Numbered from the stretch's first letter, positions 24,117 to 33,748 are shown. The stretch: 64,000 bases of DNA from Gemmatimonadota bacterium (GCA_028873595.1 JAPPOV010000018.1:62001-126000), one strand, 5' to 3'. The notes: a model not told the origin generated them from the sequence alone. Made by a program: numbers and translations.

Positions 24117-26387
24117 ATGTCCGACCGCCGCCAGGAAGCGCTCGACTACCACGAGGAAGGACGTCCCGGAAAGATCGCAATCGTTCCGACGAAGTCGGTC
24201 GTGACGGCGAGGGACCTCACGCTCGCCTACTCACCTGGCGTCGCCGCGCCGTGTCTGGAGATCGCGGAGCATCCTGACGACGTCTTCCGTTATACGGCTC
24301 GTGGGAATCTCGTGGCGGTCGTGTCCAACGGAACCGCTGTTCTGGGACTCGGCAACATCGGCCCGATGGCATCGAAGCCCGTCATGGAGGGCAAGGGCGT
24401 CCTCTTCAAGAGCTTCGCCGACATCGACGTCTTTGATCTCGAGGTCGGTTCGGAGAAGGCAGAGGACATGATCCGCTTCTGTGAGCTGCTCGAACCCACG
24501 GTGGGCGGGATCAACCTTGAAGACATTTCGGCGCCAGACTGCTTCGTGATCGAGCGAACGCTCAAAGAGCGCCTCGATATACCGGTCTTTCACGACGATC
24601 AGCACGGAACGGCGATTATCGCAGCCGCGGCGCTCATCAACGCGCTTCGGATCACCCACCGGACGATCGAAGACGTACAAGTGGTCTTCAGTGGCGCGGG
24701 CGCCTCGGCCCTGTCCACCGCCGAGCACTTTCGGCGTCTGGGCGTTCCGAAGGAGAACATCCTCATCGTGGACTCGAAAGGTGTCATCTACGAGGGCCGC
24801 GACGAGGGGATGAACCAGTACAAGGCGCCGTTCGCGGTCAGAACGGACCGGCGCACGCTGGCCGAGGCGTTCGAGGGTGCCGACGTCTTCGTGGGCCTGT
24901 CGGTGAAGGGGCTTGTGTCGAAGGAGATGGTGAAATCGATGGCCCCGAATCCGATCATCTTCGCACTCGCCAATCCCGATCCGGAAATTCTTCCTGAAGA
25001 CGTAGCATCCGTTCGGGATGACGCGATCATGGCGACGGGCCGGTCGGATTATCCCAACCAGGTGAACAATGTCCTTGGTTTCCCCTTCATCTTCCGAGGC
25101 GCACTCGATGTTCGGGCCAAGAGTATCAACGAGGACATGATGCTCGCCGCGACCGACGCACTGGCTGACCTCGCACGCAAACAGGTGCCAGAGTCGGTCA
25201 AAGGTGCTTACGAAGGGACGGACATCACCTTCGGGCGTGAGTATTTGATCCCCAAGCCTTTTGATCGTCGTGTCCTGTATCACGTCGCTCCGGCCGTAGC
25301 TGAGGCCGCGATGAAGTCCGGGGTCGCCCGTATCGATGTTGACCTCGGTGAATACCGGGACCGTCTGCGTGCGAAACTCGGGCCGGGATACGAGGTCATG
25401 CGGGACATGCGTGATCGCGCACGCACGCGTAAGGCTCGTGTGGTGTTTCCGGAGGGGCACAACGACACGATCATCCGAGCTGCCGGCCAGTTGGTTGCGG
25501 ATGGGATCTGTCACCCGGTTCTGCTCGGTCGCGCCCCGAGAATTGCCGAGAAGGCCGAAGGACTCGGTGTGGATCTGAAGGGTGTGGAGATCATCTATGC
25601 CGCTGAGCTCGACGCGGACCGGGATCGGTACGCCGGTCAGCTCTTCGAGAAGCGTGCTCGAAAAGGCATGACGCTCTCCGAGGCGGAGTGGAACCTCTTC
25701 AAGCCGATCTACTTCGGGGCCAGCATGGTCGAGAACGGAGAGGTCGACGCACTGGTGGCGGGTATCGAAGCGAACTATGGGGAAGCTCTGCGGCCGTGTC
25801 TGCACGTGATTGGGCCGCGGCCGGGCGGTACGGGGCGCGTGGCCGGTCTATACATGCTCGCGTTCCCGAATCGAGAGCTGCTCTTCTTTTCGGACACAAC
25901 GGTGAACATCGAGCCCGACGCCCGGGGGCTGGCCGAAATCGCGCTACAGGCCGCGGACTTTGTTCGTGATCTCGGCATCACGCCTCGGGTGGCGATGGTC
26001 ACGTTTTCCAATTTTGGCTCGGCCGTCCACGATGAATCGGTGCGGGTTGCCGCCGCGGTAGACATGGTGCGGACGATGGACCCGAGTCTGGAAGTCGATG
26101 GAGAGATGCACGCCGACAACGCTGTCGACTTCACGAAGTTGCAGAAGAACTACCCCTTCGCCCGTCTCACCGGACCGGCCAACATTCTCGTCTTCTCCCG
26201 ACTTTCGGCCGCGAATGCCGCCTTCAAGCTCCTGGACGAGCTGGGTGGAGCGGATGTAATCGGCCCGGTCCTGCTCGGGATGGCCAAGCCCGTCCACCTT
26301 CTCCAGCGCGCCTCGAGCCTCGGCAACGTCATCGACCTCGCGACGGTGGCATCCGTGGACTGGCAGGCCCGAAGCCAGCAGCTCTGA
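24117..26387 (+). CDS. maeB: NADP-dependent malic enzyme with C-terminal phosphotransacetylase-like domain
   Basis: 756 residues, the MaeB size. Residues about 1-420 are the malic enzyme, which decarboxylates malate to pyruvate: LTLAYSPGVAAPCLEIA, GLGNIGPMASKPVMEGKGVL, the metal-site DCFVIERTLKERLDIPVFHD, HDDQHGTAIIAAAAL, FSGAGASALS and IFALANPDPEI. Residues about 430-756 follow the phosphate acetyl/butyryltransferase fold (RARKARVVFPEGH; VEGEMH-like LEVDGEMHADNAV; PANILVFSRLSAANAAFKLL), which in MaeB is regulatory. Start ATG at 24117. The stop overlaps the ATG of a 56-codon open frame. Confidence 0.95.
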   Translation: MSDRRQEALDYHEEGRPGKIAIVPTKSVVTARDLTLAYSPGVAAPCLEIAEHPDDVFRYTARGNLVAVVSNGTAVLGLGNIGPMASKPVMEGKGVLFKSFADIDVFDLEVGSEKAEDMIRFCELLEPTVGGINLEDISAPDCFVIERTLKERLDIPVFHDDQHGTAIIAAAALINALRITHRTIEDVQVVFSGAGASALSTAEHFRRLGVPKENILIVDSKGVIYEGRDEGMNQYKAPFAVRTDRRTLAEAFEGADVFVGLSVKGLVSKEMVKSMAPNPIIFALANPDPEILPEDVASVRDDAIMATGRSDYPNQVNNVLGFPFIFRGALDVRAKSINEDMMLAATDALADLARKQVPESVKGAYEGTDITFGREYLIPKPFDRRVLYHVAPAVAEAAMKSGVARIDVDLGEYRDRLRAKLGPGYEVMRDMRDRARTRKARVVFPEGHNDTIIRAAGQLVADGICHPVLLGRAPRIAEKAEGLGVDLKGVEIIYAAELDADRDRYAGQLFEKRARKGMTLSEAEWNLFKPIYFGASMVENGEVDALVAGIEANYGEALRPCLHVIGPRPGGTGRVAGLYMLAFPNRELLFFSDTTVNIEPDARGLAEIALQAADFVRDLGITPRVAMVTFSNFGSAVHDESVRVAAAVDMVRTMDPSLEVDGEMHADNAVDFTKLQKNYPFARLTGPANILVFSRLSAANAAFKLLDELGGADVIGPVLLGMAKPVHLLQRASSLGNVIDLATVASVDWQARSQQL

Positions 26388-26557
26388 TGAGTGGGTCCGG
26401 AGGTGTCGATGCCCAGACGGCGTCGGCACCTTCGTTGTTGGAGCAGGGCCGCATCGTCACGGCCGTCTCGCTGCTCGACTTCGGCGGGCCGAATGCGGCC
26501 CTCGCACGGATGCTCGACGAGTTCGTAGAACGCCGGAGATCCCCGAGCGTGGGCTAA
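26387..26557 (+). CDS. Small hypothetical protein translationally coupled to maeB
   Basis: 56 residues, starting with an ATG that shares one base with the maeB stop (TGATG) and ending with TAA at 26555-26557. The sequence has a central segment SLLEQGRIVTAVSLLDFGG and a charged C-terminus (DEFVERRRSPSVG), with no signal peptide or membrane helix. Codons favour G or C in the third position, as in neighbouring genes. I know no family for it. The overlap argues for coupled translation, but an out-of-frame artefact or a decayed gene remains possible. Confidence 0.4.
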   Translation: MSGSGGVDAQTASAPSLLEQGRIVTAVSLLDFGGPNAALARMLDEFVERRRSPSVG

Positions 26558-26638
26558 CCGTTCACCGCTACGGATGCGTGCTGGCACGCCCAGCGCGTGC
26601 TCCGGGATCCGGCTCGGGTAGAGTGCAACGATCTCACG

Positions 26639-27013
26639 CTACCGAGGGTGGCTCTTCTGTCCACGGAGAACCCAGAAGAAGGTACCGGCCACGCAGAAGA
26701 GCACGGTCGAGACCAGCATGAGTGTTGCGACGAGTCCGAGTTCCAATCCTCCGTTGGTGAGGTCTCCAAGGGCGACCTCCCATGCGAGCAATCCGGCCAC
26801 GACGACCGCCGCGCTGAAGTTGCCGGTTGCGCGGTCTCGAAAGGATCCGTCATGTCGGAATGGAACGGCGATGGAAGCCACGAGGGGAACCACTACCCAG
26901 GGGGAGGCATTCCGCCAATCCACCGCATGGGCCATGAGTCCCCATCCTGCGACGGCTTGGCCCAGGGCTTGTGCAGCGATGGCTCCCACCAGTACTCCGT
27001 TCCGAACAGCCAT
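26639..27013 (-). CDS. Small hypothetical integral membrane protein
   Basis: 124 residues with four predicted membrane helices: about 5-27 (GVLVGAIAAQALGQAVAGWG), 36-52 (SPWVVVPLVASIAVPF), 65-84 (SAAVVVAGLLAWEVAL) and 90-115 (GLELGLVATLMLVSTVLFCV). A GGAGAA lies about seven bases before the ATG at 27013. The loops are short and the C-terminus is basic (RGQKSHPR). No motif identifies a transport or enzyme role. It diverges from the M24 peptidase gene; the 297-base gap between them holds an inverted repeat AGTCAG/CTGACT at 27039-27058 and no other gene that I can support. Confidence 0.55.
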   Translation of the reverse strand: MAVRNGVLVGAIAAQALGQAVAGWGLMAHAVDWRNASPWVVVPLVASIAVPFRHDGSFRDRATGNFSAAVVVAGLLAWEVALGDLTNGGLELGLVATLMLVSTVLFCVAGTFFWVLRGQKSHPR

Positions 27014-27310
27014 TCACGTTTCTCCGGCGTGTCGGGTGAGTCAGTCTGTCCGCTGACTGGCCCAGTAGGGCGATTCGGTCGTGATGCGCAAGGTTGATGT
27101 CTCACGACGTGAAGCCCTGATGTGCCCCGGTCGAACGGATTCGACTCCGCCACTGGCTCGGTCGACCAGAGCGAGGGGCACGTGGCAGGCTTCGGGATTG
27201 CTGCCTTGATCACGGCGGACTCGTTCTGCCAAGGGCGCGCCACCCCACATGAGCCGTTAGTTTCGGGCGCGCCATGTCTACTGACGTCACCCTTTTCTGT
27301 GCCTTCCAAC

Positions 27311-28699
27311 ATGCGAATCTACGCTTCGCGCACCGCCGCGCTCCTTCTCGCGCTTTCCGCCCTGCTCGTGTCCGTGCCCGCCGCTGCCCAGGCACCGGCC
27401 AACGTTCCGGAGGACGCGGCTGCCCGGTATCACCCGTTGCCGACGCTCCGGGATCAGGCTGATGAGCAGCAGGAATGGCTGCGGCTCAGACTGACACGGG
27501 TGCTTCCCGAGCTCATGGCCGAGTACGATGTCGACATGTGGATCCTCTCGATGCGGGAATACGGTGAGGATCCCGTATTTCGCGCGATTGCTGCACCGAC
27601 CACATTCGCTGCGCGACGCCGGTCGATCTACGTCTTCACCCGCCAGGATGATGGGTCGGTCGAGCGGCTCGCCCTCGGGGGTACGAGTCAGGGTGGGATG
27701 TTCGAGGCGTTCCGCTCGACACGCCCAGCCCCGACTCAGCCAACTGCCGAGCTCGTGGGGAACGAGCAGTGGAACCTGCTGCGCGAAATGGTCGAGGACC
27801 GTGATCCGGGCAACATCGTGCTGAACATCGATCCCGTCTGGGCTTTCTCGGACGGCCTCGGCGCCGGTGAGGCGGAAGCACTGCTGGAGGCGCTCGGTGA
27901 CGAGTACGCCGGTCGCGTGAAGCGCGAGCCACGCCTCGCAATGAACTACATCTCGCTGCGGCTTCCGGAGATGATGCCCCGGTACAGGAAGATCGAAGAA
28001 AGCGTGCACGCGCTGATCTCCGAGGCCTTCTCGAACTCCGTGATCACGCCTGGTGTCACGACGACAGAGGATGTGGTCTGGTGGATGCGCCAGAAGCTGC
28101 GGGACCTCGGCTATACCACGTGGTTCCAGACGTCCGTGGACGTTCAGCGTGCGGGAGATGTCCCGGAGGTCGGCCCGGTCGTGATCCAGCCTGGTGATCT
28201 GCTCTGGACAGATTTCGGCGTAGTCGCGATGAACCTGCACACCGATACGCAGCATCTTGGGTACGTCATGCGCGACGGGGAGACGGACGCGCCAGATGGT
28301 CTCAAGCAGTGCCTGGCGAACTCGAACCGTCTTCAGGACATCTTGCTCGAGCACATGGAGCCGGGGCTGACGGGCAACGAAGTCCTCGCGAACACGCTGG
28401 CTCAGATGCATGCCGAAGGGATCAACGGAACGGTCTACACGCACCCGATCGGCGACCACGGACACGGCGCCGGGCCGCTGATCGGTCGCTGGGATGCGCA
28501 GGAAGGGGTTCCGGTGCGAGGCGATGCGGTGATGCTACCGAACGTATGGCACTCCATCGAGTTGCAGGCGACGACACCGATTCCCGAGTGGAATGGCAAG
28601 CCTGCGTCGTGTCGACAGGAGGAGGAGGCGTACCTCGATGAGGACGGCGATCGGCATTGGGTCTATCGTCGTCAAAGCCGTCTCCATCTCGTCTGGTGA
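27311..28699 (+). CDS. Exported M24-family metallopeptidase (Xaa-Pro aminopeptidase-like)
   Basis: 462 residues from the ATG at 27311, which opens a signal peptide (MRIYASRTAALLLALSALLV, then PAAAQ). An upstream in-frame ATG at 27122 adds no homology. The C-terminal pita-bread domain has LLWTDFGVVAMNLHTDTQH (two metal-binding Asp), THPIGDHGHGAGPLIGRWD (His ligand), and VWHSIELQATTPIPEW with the metal-binding Glu residues. The N-terminal part is a creatinase-like domain. Such enzymes release N-terminal residues ahead of proline with two Mn or Co ions. Here it would act in the periplasm or outside, one of several exported peptidases in the window. Confidence 0.85.
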   Translation: MRIYASRTAALLLALSALLVSVPAAAQAPANVPEDAAARYHPLPTLRDQADEQQEWLRLRLTRVLPELMAEYDVDMWILSMREYGEDPVFRAIAAPTTFAARRRSIYVFTRQDDGSVERLALGGTSQGGMFEAFRSTRPAPTQPTAELVGNEQWNLLREMVEDRDPGNIVLNIDPVWAFSDGLGAGEAEALLEALGDEYAGRVKREPRLAMNYISLRLPEMMPRYRKIEESVHALISEAFSNSVITPGVTTTEDVVWWMRQKLRDLGYTTWFQTSVDVQRAGDVPEVGPVVIQPGDLLWTDFGVVAMNLHTDTQHLGYVMRDGETDAPDGLKQCLANSNRLQDILLEHMEPGLTGNEVLANTLAQMHAEGINGTVYTHPIGDHGHGAGPLIGRWDAQEGVPVRGDAVMLPNVWHSIELQATTPIPEWNGKPASCRQEEEAYLDEDGDRHWVYRRQSRLHLVW

Positions 28700-28744
28700 C
28701 CGGGTACTGATCTTGCCAGCCCTGTCGTGGACGTGGAGGACGAG

Positions 28745-30202
28745 ATGAGCGACGAGGGTGAGTCCGAGGACAACCGGGTAGAGGCGACCAGGAGCAGGCC
28801 GACGTCGAAGTCATTCGATCGATCGATCGTCGAAGGACCGATTCGTGGAGCTGTATGGAAGCTCGCGTGGCCTACGATGCTGCAGAACATCATCGGGGGG
28901 CTCCAGGGCCTCGTCGATCATGCCATGGTCGGGAACTACGTCGGATACGTGGGAAACGCCGCGATCGGCGTGTCGTGGCAGATCTTTCTCGTCGTCATCG
29001 TCTTCATTTCGTCGCTCTTTACAGGCATGGGGGTGCTTGTCGCGCGCTTCACCGGTGCCGACGAGCCCGACAAGGTCAATCGGACGGTCTATCAGGCCTT
29101 TCTGACGGCCTTGATGATGGTCGCGTTCGTGCTTGCCCCGCTTGGGTGGTTCCTGTCGCCGATGTTGCTCGACCTGGTGAATGCGACCGCTGAGGTACAG
29201 GCTGAGGCGCTGCCGTATCTACGCACGATGTTCGTATTCTCCTTCGGGATGCTCCTCTTCTTCATGTTTTCAGGGGCGCTCCGATCGGCAGGGGATGCTC
29301 AGACCCCGATGCGCCTGGGTATTGCGATGACGCTGCTGAACATCGCGCTGAACGTGGTCCTCATCCGCGGACTCGGCCCGATCCCCGCGTTCGGCACGCT
29401 CGGAGCGGCCATGGGCACCGTGATCGCGGGTGCAGTCGTCTCGGTCTACGCGCTTGTGAACCTGTTCGCGGGTCGCTGGGTCGTGGCCTTCCATTGGGGC
29501 ATGCAGTGGCGTCCGGACTGGGCGATCATCCGCGAGTTATTCCGCTTCGGCCTTCCCACGGGAATCCAGGGCGTGGCGATGAACGTGGGTGGTGTGCTAC
29601 TCCTTGCCTTCATTGGATCGCTTGCGGCCAGCGCGCAGGCCCAGGCCGCGTATGTGGTGAGCTATACGCAACTCTTTTCGTTCATCACGTGGACTTCGGT
29701 GGGCATCATGGGCGCAACCGCTGCGGTGGCCGGGCAGAACCTCGGAGCGGGCAATCCGGACCGAACGGCCAAGTCCGTCAACGTGGCGGCCGGTTTCGGA
29801 CTGATGCTGGCAGCCGGGATCGGTGTGTCGTTTCTCGTGATCCCGAACCAGCTTCTCACGATCTTTGGAATGGACGACCTGGTCGTGTCCGGCCTGGCCG
29901 TAGAGCTGCTCCAGTATCTGGCGTTGTCTGGCCTATTCATCACCGTCGCGTTGGCATACACAGGTGGCCTGCAGGGGACGGGAGACACGAAGAGCCCCAT
30001 GTACATCTCGATCGTGTCCCAGATCATCATCCCACTCGGGATGTGCTGGACGATCCAGACGTTCTCGACCCTCGATCCGCACGAGATCTGGCTTGCGATC
30101 GTCCTCGGCCACTTCGCACGCGCGTCGCTGAGCGTCATGGTCTTCCGGCGTGGTCACTGGCGCGACATCCGTGTCGATATCGGGGACTCGAGTCCAGCCT
30201 GA
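28745..30202 (+). CDS. MATE family efflux transporter
   Basis: 485 residues from the ATG at 28745, which has GGAGG at 28735-28739; a GTG at 28727 is possible but overlaps that site. About 30 acidic N-terminal residues are followed by twelve hydrophobic helices in two similar halves, each opening with a motif of MATE type (VWKLAWPTMLQNIIGGLQGL in the first, FRFGLPTGIQGVAMNVGGVL in the second). LMMVAFVLAPLGWFL and GALRSAGDAQTPM are also typical. MATE proteins expel drugs or metabolites using a sodium or proton gradient. The substrate cannot be told. Same strand as the M24 peptidase, 45 bases downstream. Confidence 0.9.
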   Translation: MSDEGESEDNRVEATRSRPTSKSFDRSIVEGPIRGAVWKLAWPTMLQNIIGGLQGLVDHAMVGNYVGYVGNAAIGVSWQIFLVVIVFISSLFTGMGVLVARFTGADEPDKVNRTVYQAFLTALMMVAFVLAPLGWFLSPMLLDLVNATAEVQAEALPYLRTMFVFSFGMLLFFMFSGALRSAGDAQTPMRLGIAMTLLNIALNVVLIRGLGPIPAFGTLGAAMGTVIAGAVVSVYALVNLFAGRWVVAFHWGMQWRPDWAIIRELFRFGLPTGIQGVAMNVGGVLLLAFIGSLAASAQAQAAYVVSYTQLFSFITWTSVGIMGATAAVAGQNLGAGNPDRTAKSVNVAAGFGLMLAAGIGVSFLVIPNQLLTIFGMDDLVVSGLAVELLQYLALSGLFITVALAYTGGLQGTGDTKSPMYISIVSQIIIPLGMCWTIQTFSTLDPHEIWLAIVLGHFARASLSVMVFRRGHWRDIRVDIGDSSPA

Positions 30203-30292
30203 TCGCTTACTCCCGCCGCATCTCGCGGCAGCGCGCTTCGCCCCCCATTATGCCCGTCTCCCCTCACCGTGAACGGGACGCTGAACGCACCG

Positions 30293-30760
30293 ATGGCGAA
30301 GCAATACTGGCTGATGAAGTCTGAGCCGTACGTCTACTCGATCGAGGACCTCGAACGAGACGGGTCAACGTGCTGGGAAGGCGTGCGGAACTACCAGGCC
30401 CGCAACAATATGCAGGCGATGAAGGTCGGGGACGAAGTCCTCTACTACCACTCGAACGCGAAGCCCCCGGGAGTGGTGGGGATTGCACGTGTGTGCAAGG
30501 AGGCCTACCCGGACCACTACGCCTTCGACAAGAAGCACAAGTACTTCGACGCCAAGTCGGACCCGGACAACCCGCGCTGGTACATGGTGGATGTCGAATT
30601 CGTCTCGAAGATTGACGATGTGGAGGTGCCGCTCTCCCTGCACGACATCAAGGCGGACCCGAAGCTCGCCGACATGGAGCTCGTGCGGTACGGACGCCTA
30701 TCGGTGCAGTCGGTGAAGAGGGTCGAGTTCGACCGCGTGAAGAAGCTGGCCGGCCTTTGA
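30293..30760 (+). CDS. EVE-domain protein
   Basis: 155 residues from the ATG at 30293 (a GTG 24 bases upstream is an alternative). It is a single EVE domain: QYWLMKSEPYVYSIEDLERD, WEGVRNYQARNNMQAM and VGDEVLYYHSNAKPPGVVGI, then VEFVSKIDDVEVPLSLHDIK. EVE domains are related to PUA and YTH folds and bind modified bases in DNA or RNA. Stand-alone bacterial EVE proteins are widespread, and their targets are mostly unknown. The stop overlaps the TTG start of the P1 peptidase (TTGA). No restriction or modification genes are adjacent. Confidence 0.9.
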   Translation: MAKQYWLMKSEPYVYSIEDLERDGSTCWEGVRNYQARNNMQAMKVGDEVLYYHSNAKPPGVVGIARVCKEAYPDHYAFDKKHKYFDAKSDPDNPRWYMVDVEFVSKIDDVEVPLSLHDIKADPKLADMELVRYGRLSVQSVKRVEFDRVKKLAGL

Positions 30761-32082
30761 TTCGCGGGTCTCGCAAGCGTGAAGGCCGAGACCTGGCCGG
30801 CGTGCGCGACCGCCTGATCCGGCAAGGCGCGGCGCGCTGGATCGTGGTCGCCGTCCTCCTTGGCATTATGCTGACGGCGTTTGTTGGTCTTGCGGCCGGG
30901 CAGAACGTGCCCGACGCGAGGGCGCTAGGGGTCCGACTGGCGGGTGAACCCGGCCCGAACAACGCCATCACGGACGTCGCCGGAGTCGAGGTCGGACACA
31001 CCACCCTCATCGAAGGCGACGGTCAGCTGGTCGTAGGTGAAGGTCCGGTACGAACGGGAGTCACCGCCATTCTGCCACGCGGACGCGAGGCTGGAGATTC
31101 CGTCTTCGCTGCCTGGTTCAGTCTGAACGGCAATGGGGAGATGACCGGCACAACGTGGATCGAGCACTCGGGGATCCTCGAAGGCCCGATCATGATCACG
31201 AATACGCACAGTGTGGGGGTCGTTCGGGATGCGGTGATCGCCTGGCAGCGAGACCGTGACCCGACCTTCCTCTGGGCACTGCCCGTCGTGGCGGAGACGT
31301 ACGACGGGAGCCTGAACGACATCAACGGCTTTCACGTGACGGCTGAACACGCTTTCGACGCGCTGAACAGCGCCCGGGGTGGGTTGGTCCAGCAGGGGGC
31401 GGTTGGTGGCGGAACCGGGATGCGCTGCCACGGCTTCAAGGGCGGGATCGGATCTGCGTCACGCCGGGTGGGACCGTACACGGTCGGGATTCTGGTACAG
31501 TGCAATCAGGGAGCACGTGGCGACCTGAGGGTCGCGGGGGCTCCCGTCGGGGACATGATGCCGGAGCCGACGGCCTGCTACGCGGACCGTTCGATACCGG
31601 CAGAAGCGCGGCGAAGTGGAGTGCCGTGGTGTCAGGGCGTGCAAGATGACGCAGGTGGCATCCTCGACTCCATTCCGGAAGGCGCCGGCTCCATCATCAC
31701 CGTACTCGCTACGGATGCGCCGCTCCTCCCGAACCAGATCAAGCGCCTCGTGACGCGGACGACCATGGGGCTCGCTCGTATCGGGGGCATGGGCTACAAC
31801 GGTTCGGGCGACATCTTCATTGGCTTCTCAACGGCCAATCGCAGGGCTGCAGCCGAGCGCGCCGAGCCGGCTGACCTGCAGATGCTGCCCAATGACCGGA
31901 TCAACGGACTCATCGCCGCCTCGGTGCACGCGACCGAGGAGGCGATCCTCAACGCGATGCTCGCTGCGGAGACGTTGACCGGCATCAACGGTTACACCGT
32001 TCCTGCGCTACCACAGGATCGGCTTCGAGAGATCATGACGCGCTTGAACGAGGCGATTGAAGGCAACGGCGTGGAGAACTGA
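30757..32082 (+). CDS. Exported P1-family (DmpA/BapA-like) aminopeptidase
   Basis: 441 residues. A TTG at 30757 overlaps the EVE stop; an ATG at 30868 lies inside the hydrophobic segment IVVAVLLGIMLTAFVGLAAG, so the upstream start is preferred because it gives a complete signal sequence with basic residues before it. Family motifs are NAITDVAGVEVGHTT, HGFKGGIGSASR and EGAGSIITVLATDAPLLPNQ. In DmpA the chain cuts itself between G and S of this last motif, and the Ser (about 312 here) becomes the N-terminal nucleophile. P1 enzymes include L-aminopeptidase/D-esterases and beta-aminopeptidases that remove N-terminal beta-alanine. The downstream beta-amino-acid genes favour the latter activity, by inference. 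Confidence 0.85.
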   Translation: MIRGSRKREGRDLAGVRDRLIRQGAARWIVVAVLLGIMLTAFVGLAAGQNVPDARALGVRLAGEPGPNNAITDVAGVEVGHTTLIEGDGQLVVGEGPVRTGVTAILPRGREAGDSVFAAWFSLNGNGEMTGTTWIEHSGILEGPIMITNTHSVGVVRDAVIAWQRDRDPTFLWALPVVAETYDGSLNDINGFHVTAEHAFDALNSARGGLVQQGAVGGGTGMRCHGFKGGIGSASRRVGPYTVGILVQCNQGARGDLRVAGAPVGDMMPEPTACYADRSIPAEARRSGVPWCQGVQDDAGGILDSIPEGAGSIITVLATDAPLLPNQIKRLVTRTTMGLARIGGMGYNGSGDIFIGFSTANRRAAAERAEPADLQMLPNDRINGLIAASVHATEEAILNAMLAAETLTGINGYTVPALPQDRLREIMTRLNEAIEGNGVEN

Positions 32083-32099
32083 CAACATGGCCGTGCCCC

Positions 32100-32126
32100 G
32101 TGCCTCGTATGGGGAATACGAGACAC
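32100..32126 (+). other. Stem-loop between the P1 peptidase and mmsA
   Basis: CTCGTAT (32104-32110) pairs perfectly with ATACGAG (32116-32122) around a 5-base loop; three more pairs (GTG/CAC) extend it past one mismatch. No T-tract follows. It occupies part of the 132-base gap and may be a processing or weak termination signal. Confidence 0.4.
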
Positions 32127-32214
32127 GACTAGGAATGATGAAGCCAACGGCAGTGCTCCTTCAGCCTACGCATGCAGTAAGATCACACCTACATCTCACT
32201 CAACCGCAGCAACC

Positions 32215-33705
32215 ATGAGTTCAGTCGTCCAGAATTACGTCGGTGGAGATTGGCGTACCGCGTCGTCGACCGAGACGCTTTCGATCAGGAACCCGGCGTC
32301 CGGCTCCGAGATTGGCCAGGTCCCGCTCTCCAATGCCCGGGACGTCGACGCAGCGGTACAGGCCGCGAAGGCTGCCTTCCCTTCGTGGAGGTCGACACCT
32401 TCACCGGTGCGGGCGCGGATCCTCTTCCGTCTCAAGGCGCTGCTCGAAGAGCACAAGGAAGAACTCGCCGTTCAGCTCACGAAGGAGCACGGGAAGATCC
32501 TTGCGGAGACACGGGGAGAAGTGCAGCGAGGCATCGAGAACGTCGAGCACGCGTGCGGCATCCCCACGCTCATGATGGGGGATACGGTCGAGGAGATCTC
32601 CGCGGGAATCGACTCGGCATCCTGGCGTCAACCGCTCGGTGTCTTCGGGATCATCACTCCCTACAACTTTCCCGTGATGATCCCCCTCTGGTTCTGGCCC
32701 TATGCGGTCGCGACCGGAAACACGGTGGTGCTCAAGCCGAGCGAGCAGGATCCGCTTACACACCAGAAAATCGTCGATCTCGCGCGTGAGGCCGGCCTTC
32801 CTGATGGTGTGCTCAACGTGGTTCACGGTGGAAAGGAGGTTGTGGAAACCATCTGTGATCACCCCGATATCGTCGGGGTTTCGTTTGTCGGTTCGAGTGA
32901 TGTCGCAAAGATCGTGTACACTCGCGCGTCGGCCGCAGGAAAGCGCGTCCAGACGCTGGGTGGGGCGAAGAACTTCCTCATCGTGCTGCCGGATGCGGAC
33001 ATGGATGCCACGCTGGACGCCTGCGCGGGCTCGATCTTCGGCTCCAGCGGACAGCGTTGTCTCGCGGGTAGCGTCGTCGTGGGCGTCGGAGATGCGCACC
33101 ATCAGATCCGAGACCGCATACTCGACTACGCTTCGTCTATCCGGATCGGCGACGGTCTGGATACGGCGACTCAGATGGGGCCGGTCATTTCGGGAGCGCA
33201 CAGGGACAAGGTGAAGTCGTTCATCGACCAGGGTGTGGCCGACGGAGCGACGCTCTCACTGGATGGCCGTGCGGCCACGGTGGAGGGCCTTGAAGATGGG
33301 TACTGGGTCGGTCCCACGGTCTTCGAGGACGTGACGCCTGACATGTCGATCGGGAGAGAGGAGATCTTCGGGCCGGTCGCGAGCATCAACCGCGCGGACA
33401 GCGTCGAGGATGCGATCGCGATGATGCACCGGAACCGTTACGGCAACGCATGTTCACTTTTCACCACCAGCGGCCACGCGGCGCGTGAATTCCGCTACCG
33501 GGCCGGCATCAGCATGATCGGTATCAATATCGGAGTCGCTGCGCCCATGGCGTTCTTCCCCTTCGGTGGATCGAGGCAGTCCTTCTTCGGCGACCTGAAG
33601 GCTGCAGGCAAGGACGGGATCTCGTTCTTCACCGATCAGCGAGTCGTGATCTCACGCTGGTCTGCCGTGAAGGCCGATCCGCATAACCTGCCGAAGTCCG
33701 GCTGA
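32215..33705 (+). CDS. mmsA: Methylmalonate-semialdehyde dehydrogenase (CoA-acylating)
   Basis: 496 residues. The enzyme converts methylmalonate semialdehyde to propionyl-CoA, or malonate semialdehyde to acetyl-CoA, with loss of CO2 and using NAD and CoA. It is an aldehyde dehydrogenase in which the active Cys lies in GSSGQRCLAGSVVVGVG (Cys about 282). The N-terminal opening (NYVGGDWRTA), the ITPYNFPVMIPLWFWPYAVA strand and NIGVAAPMAFFPFGGSRQSF are typical of MmsA rather than other aldehyde dehydrogenases. ATG at 32215. It is followed by an aminotransferase and a symporter on the same strand, which suggests breakdown of valine, thymine or beta-alanine-type compounds. Confidence 0.93.
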   Translation: MSSVVQNYVGGDWRTASSTETLSIRNPASGSEIGQVPLSNARDVDAAVQAAKAAFPSWRSTPSPVRARILFRLKALLEEHKEELAVQLTKEHGKILAETRGEVQRGIENVEHACGIPTLMMGDTVEEISAGIDSASWRQPLGVFGIITPYNFPVMIPLWFWPYAVATGNTVVLKPSEQDPLTHQKIVDLAREAGLPDGVLNVVHGGKEVVETICDHPDIVGVSFVGSSDVAKIVYTRASAAGKRVQTLGGAKNFLIVLPDADMDATLDACAGSIFGSSGQRCLAGSVVVGVGDAHHQIRDRILDYASSIRIGDGLDTATQMGPVISGAHRDKVKSFIDQGVADGATLSLDGRAATVEGLEDGYWVGPTVFEDVTPDMSIGREEIFGPVASINRADSVEDAIAMMHRNRYGNACSLFTTSGHAAREFRYRAGISMIGINIGVAAPMAFFPFGGSRQSFFGDLKAAGKDGISFFTDQRVVISRWSAVKADPHNLPKSG

Positions 33706-33748
33706 CGAAACAGAAGACAACACCGACGAACTCAACCGCATACGTACG

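Noticed and set aside
24231-25805. A 524-codon open frame on the minus strand opposite maeB
   Set aside because: Long antisense frames are common in high-GC genes. It has no recognisable motif and lies wholly inside a well-supported enzyme gene.
27130-27200. tRNA-like sequence GGATTCGACTCCGCC
   Set aside because: The T-loop-like TTCGACT is present, but the flanking bases do not pair as a T stem and no anticodon or acceptor arm can be formed.
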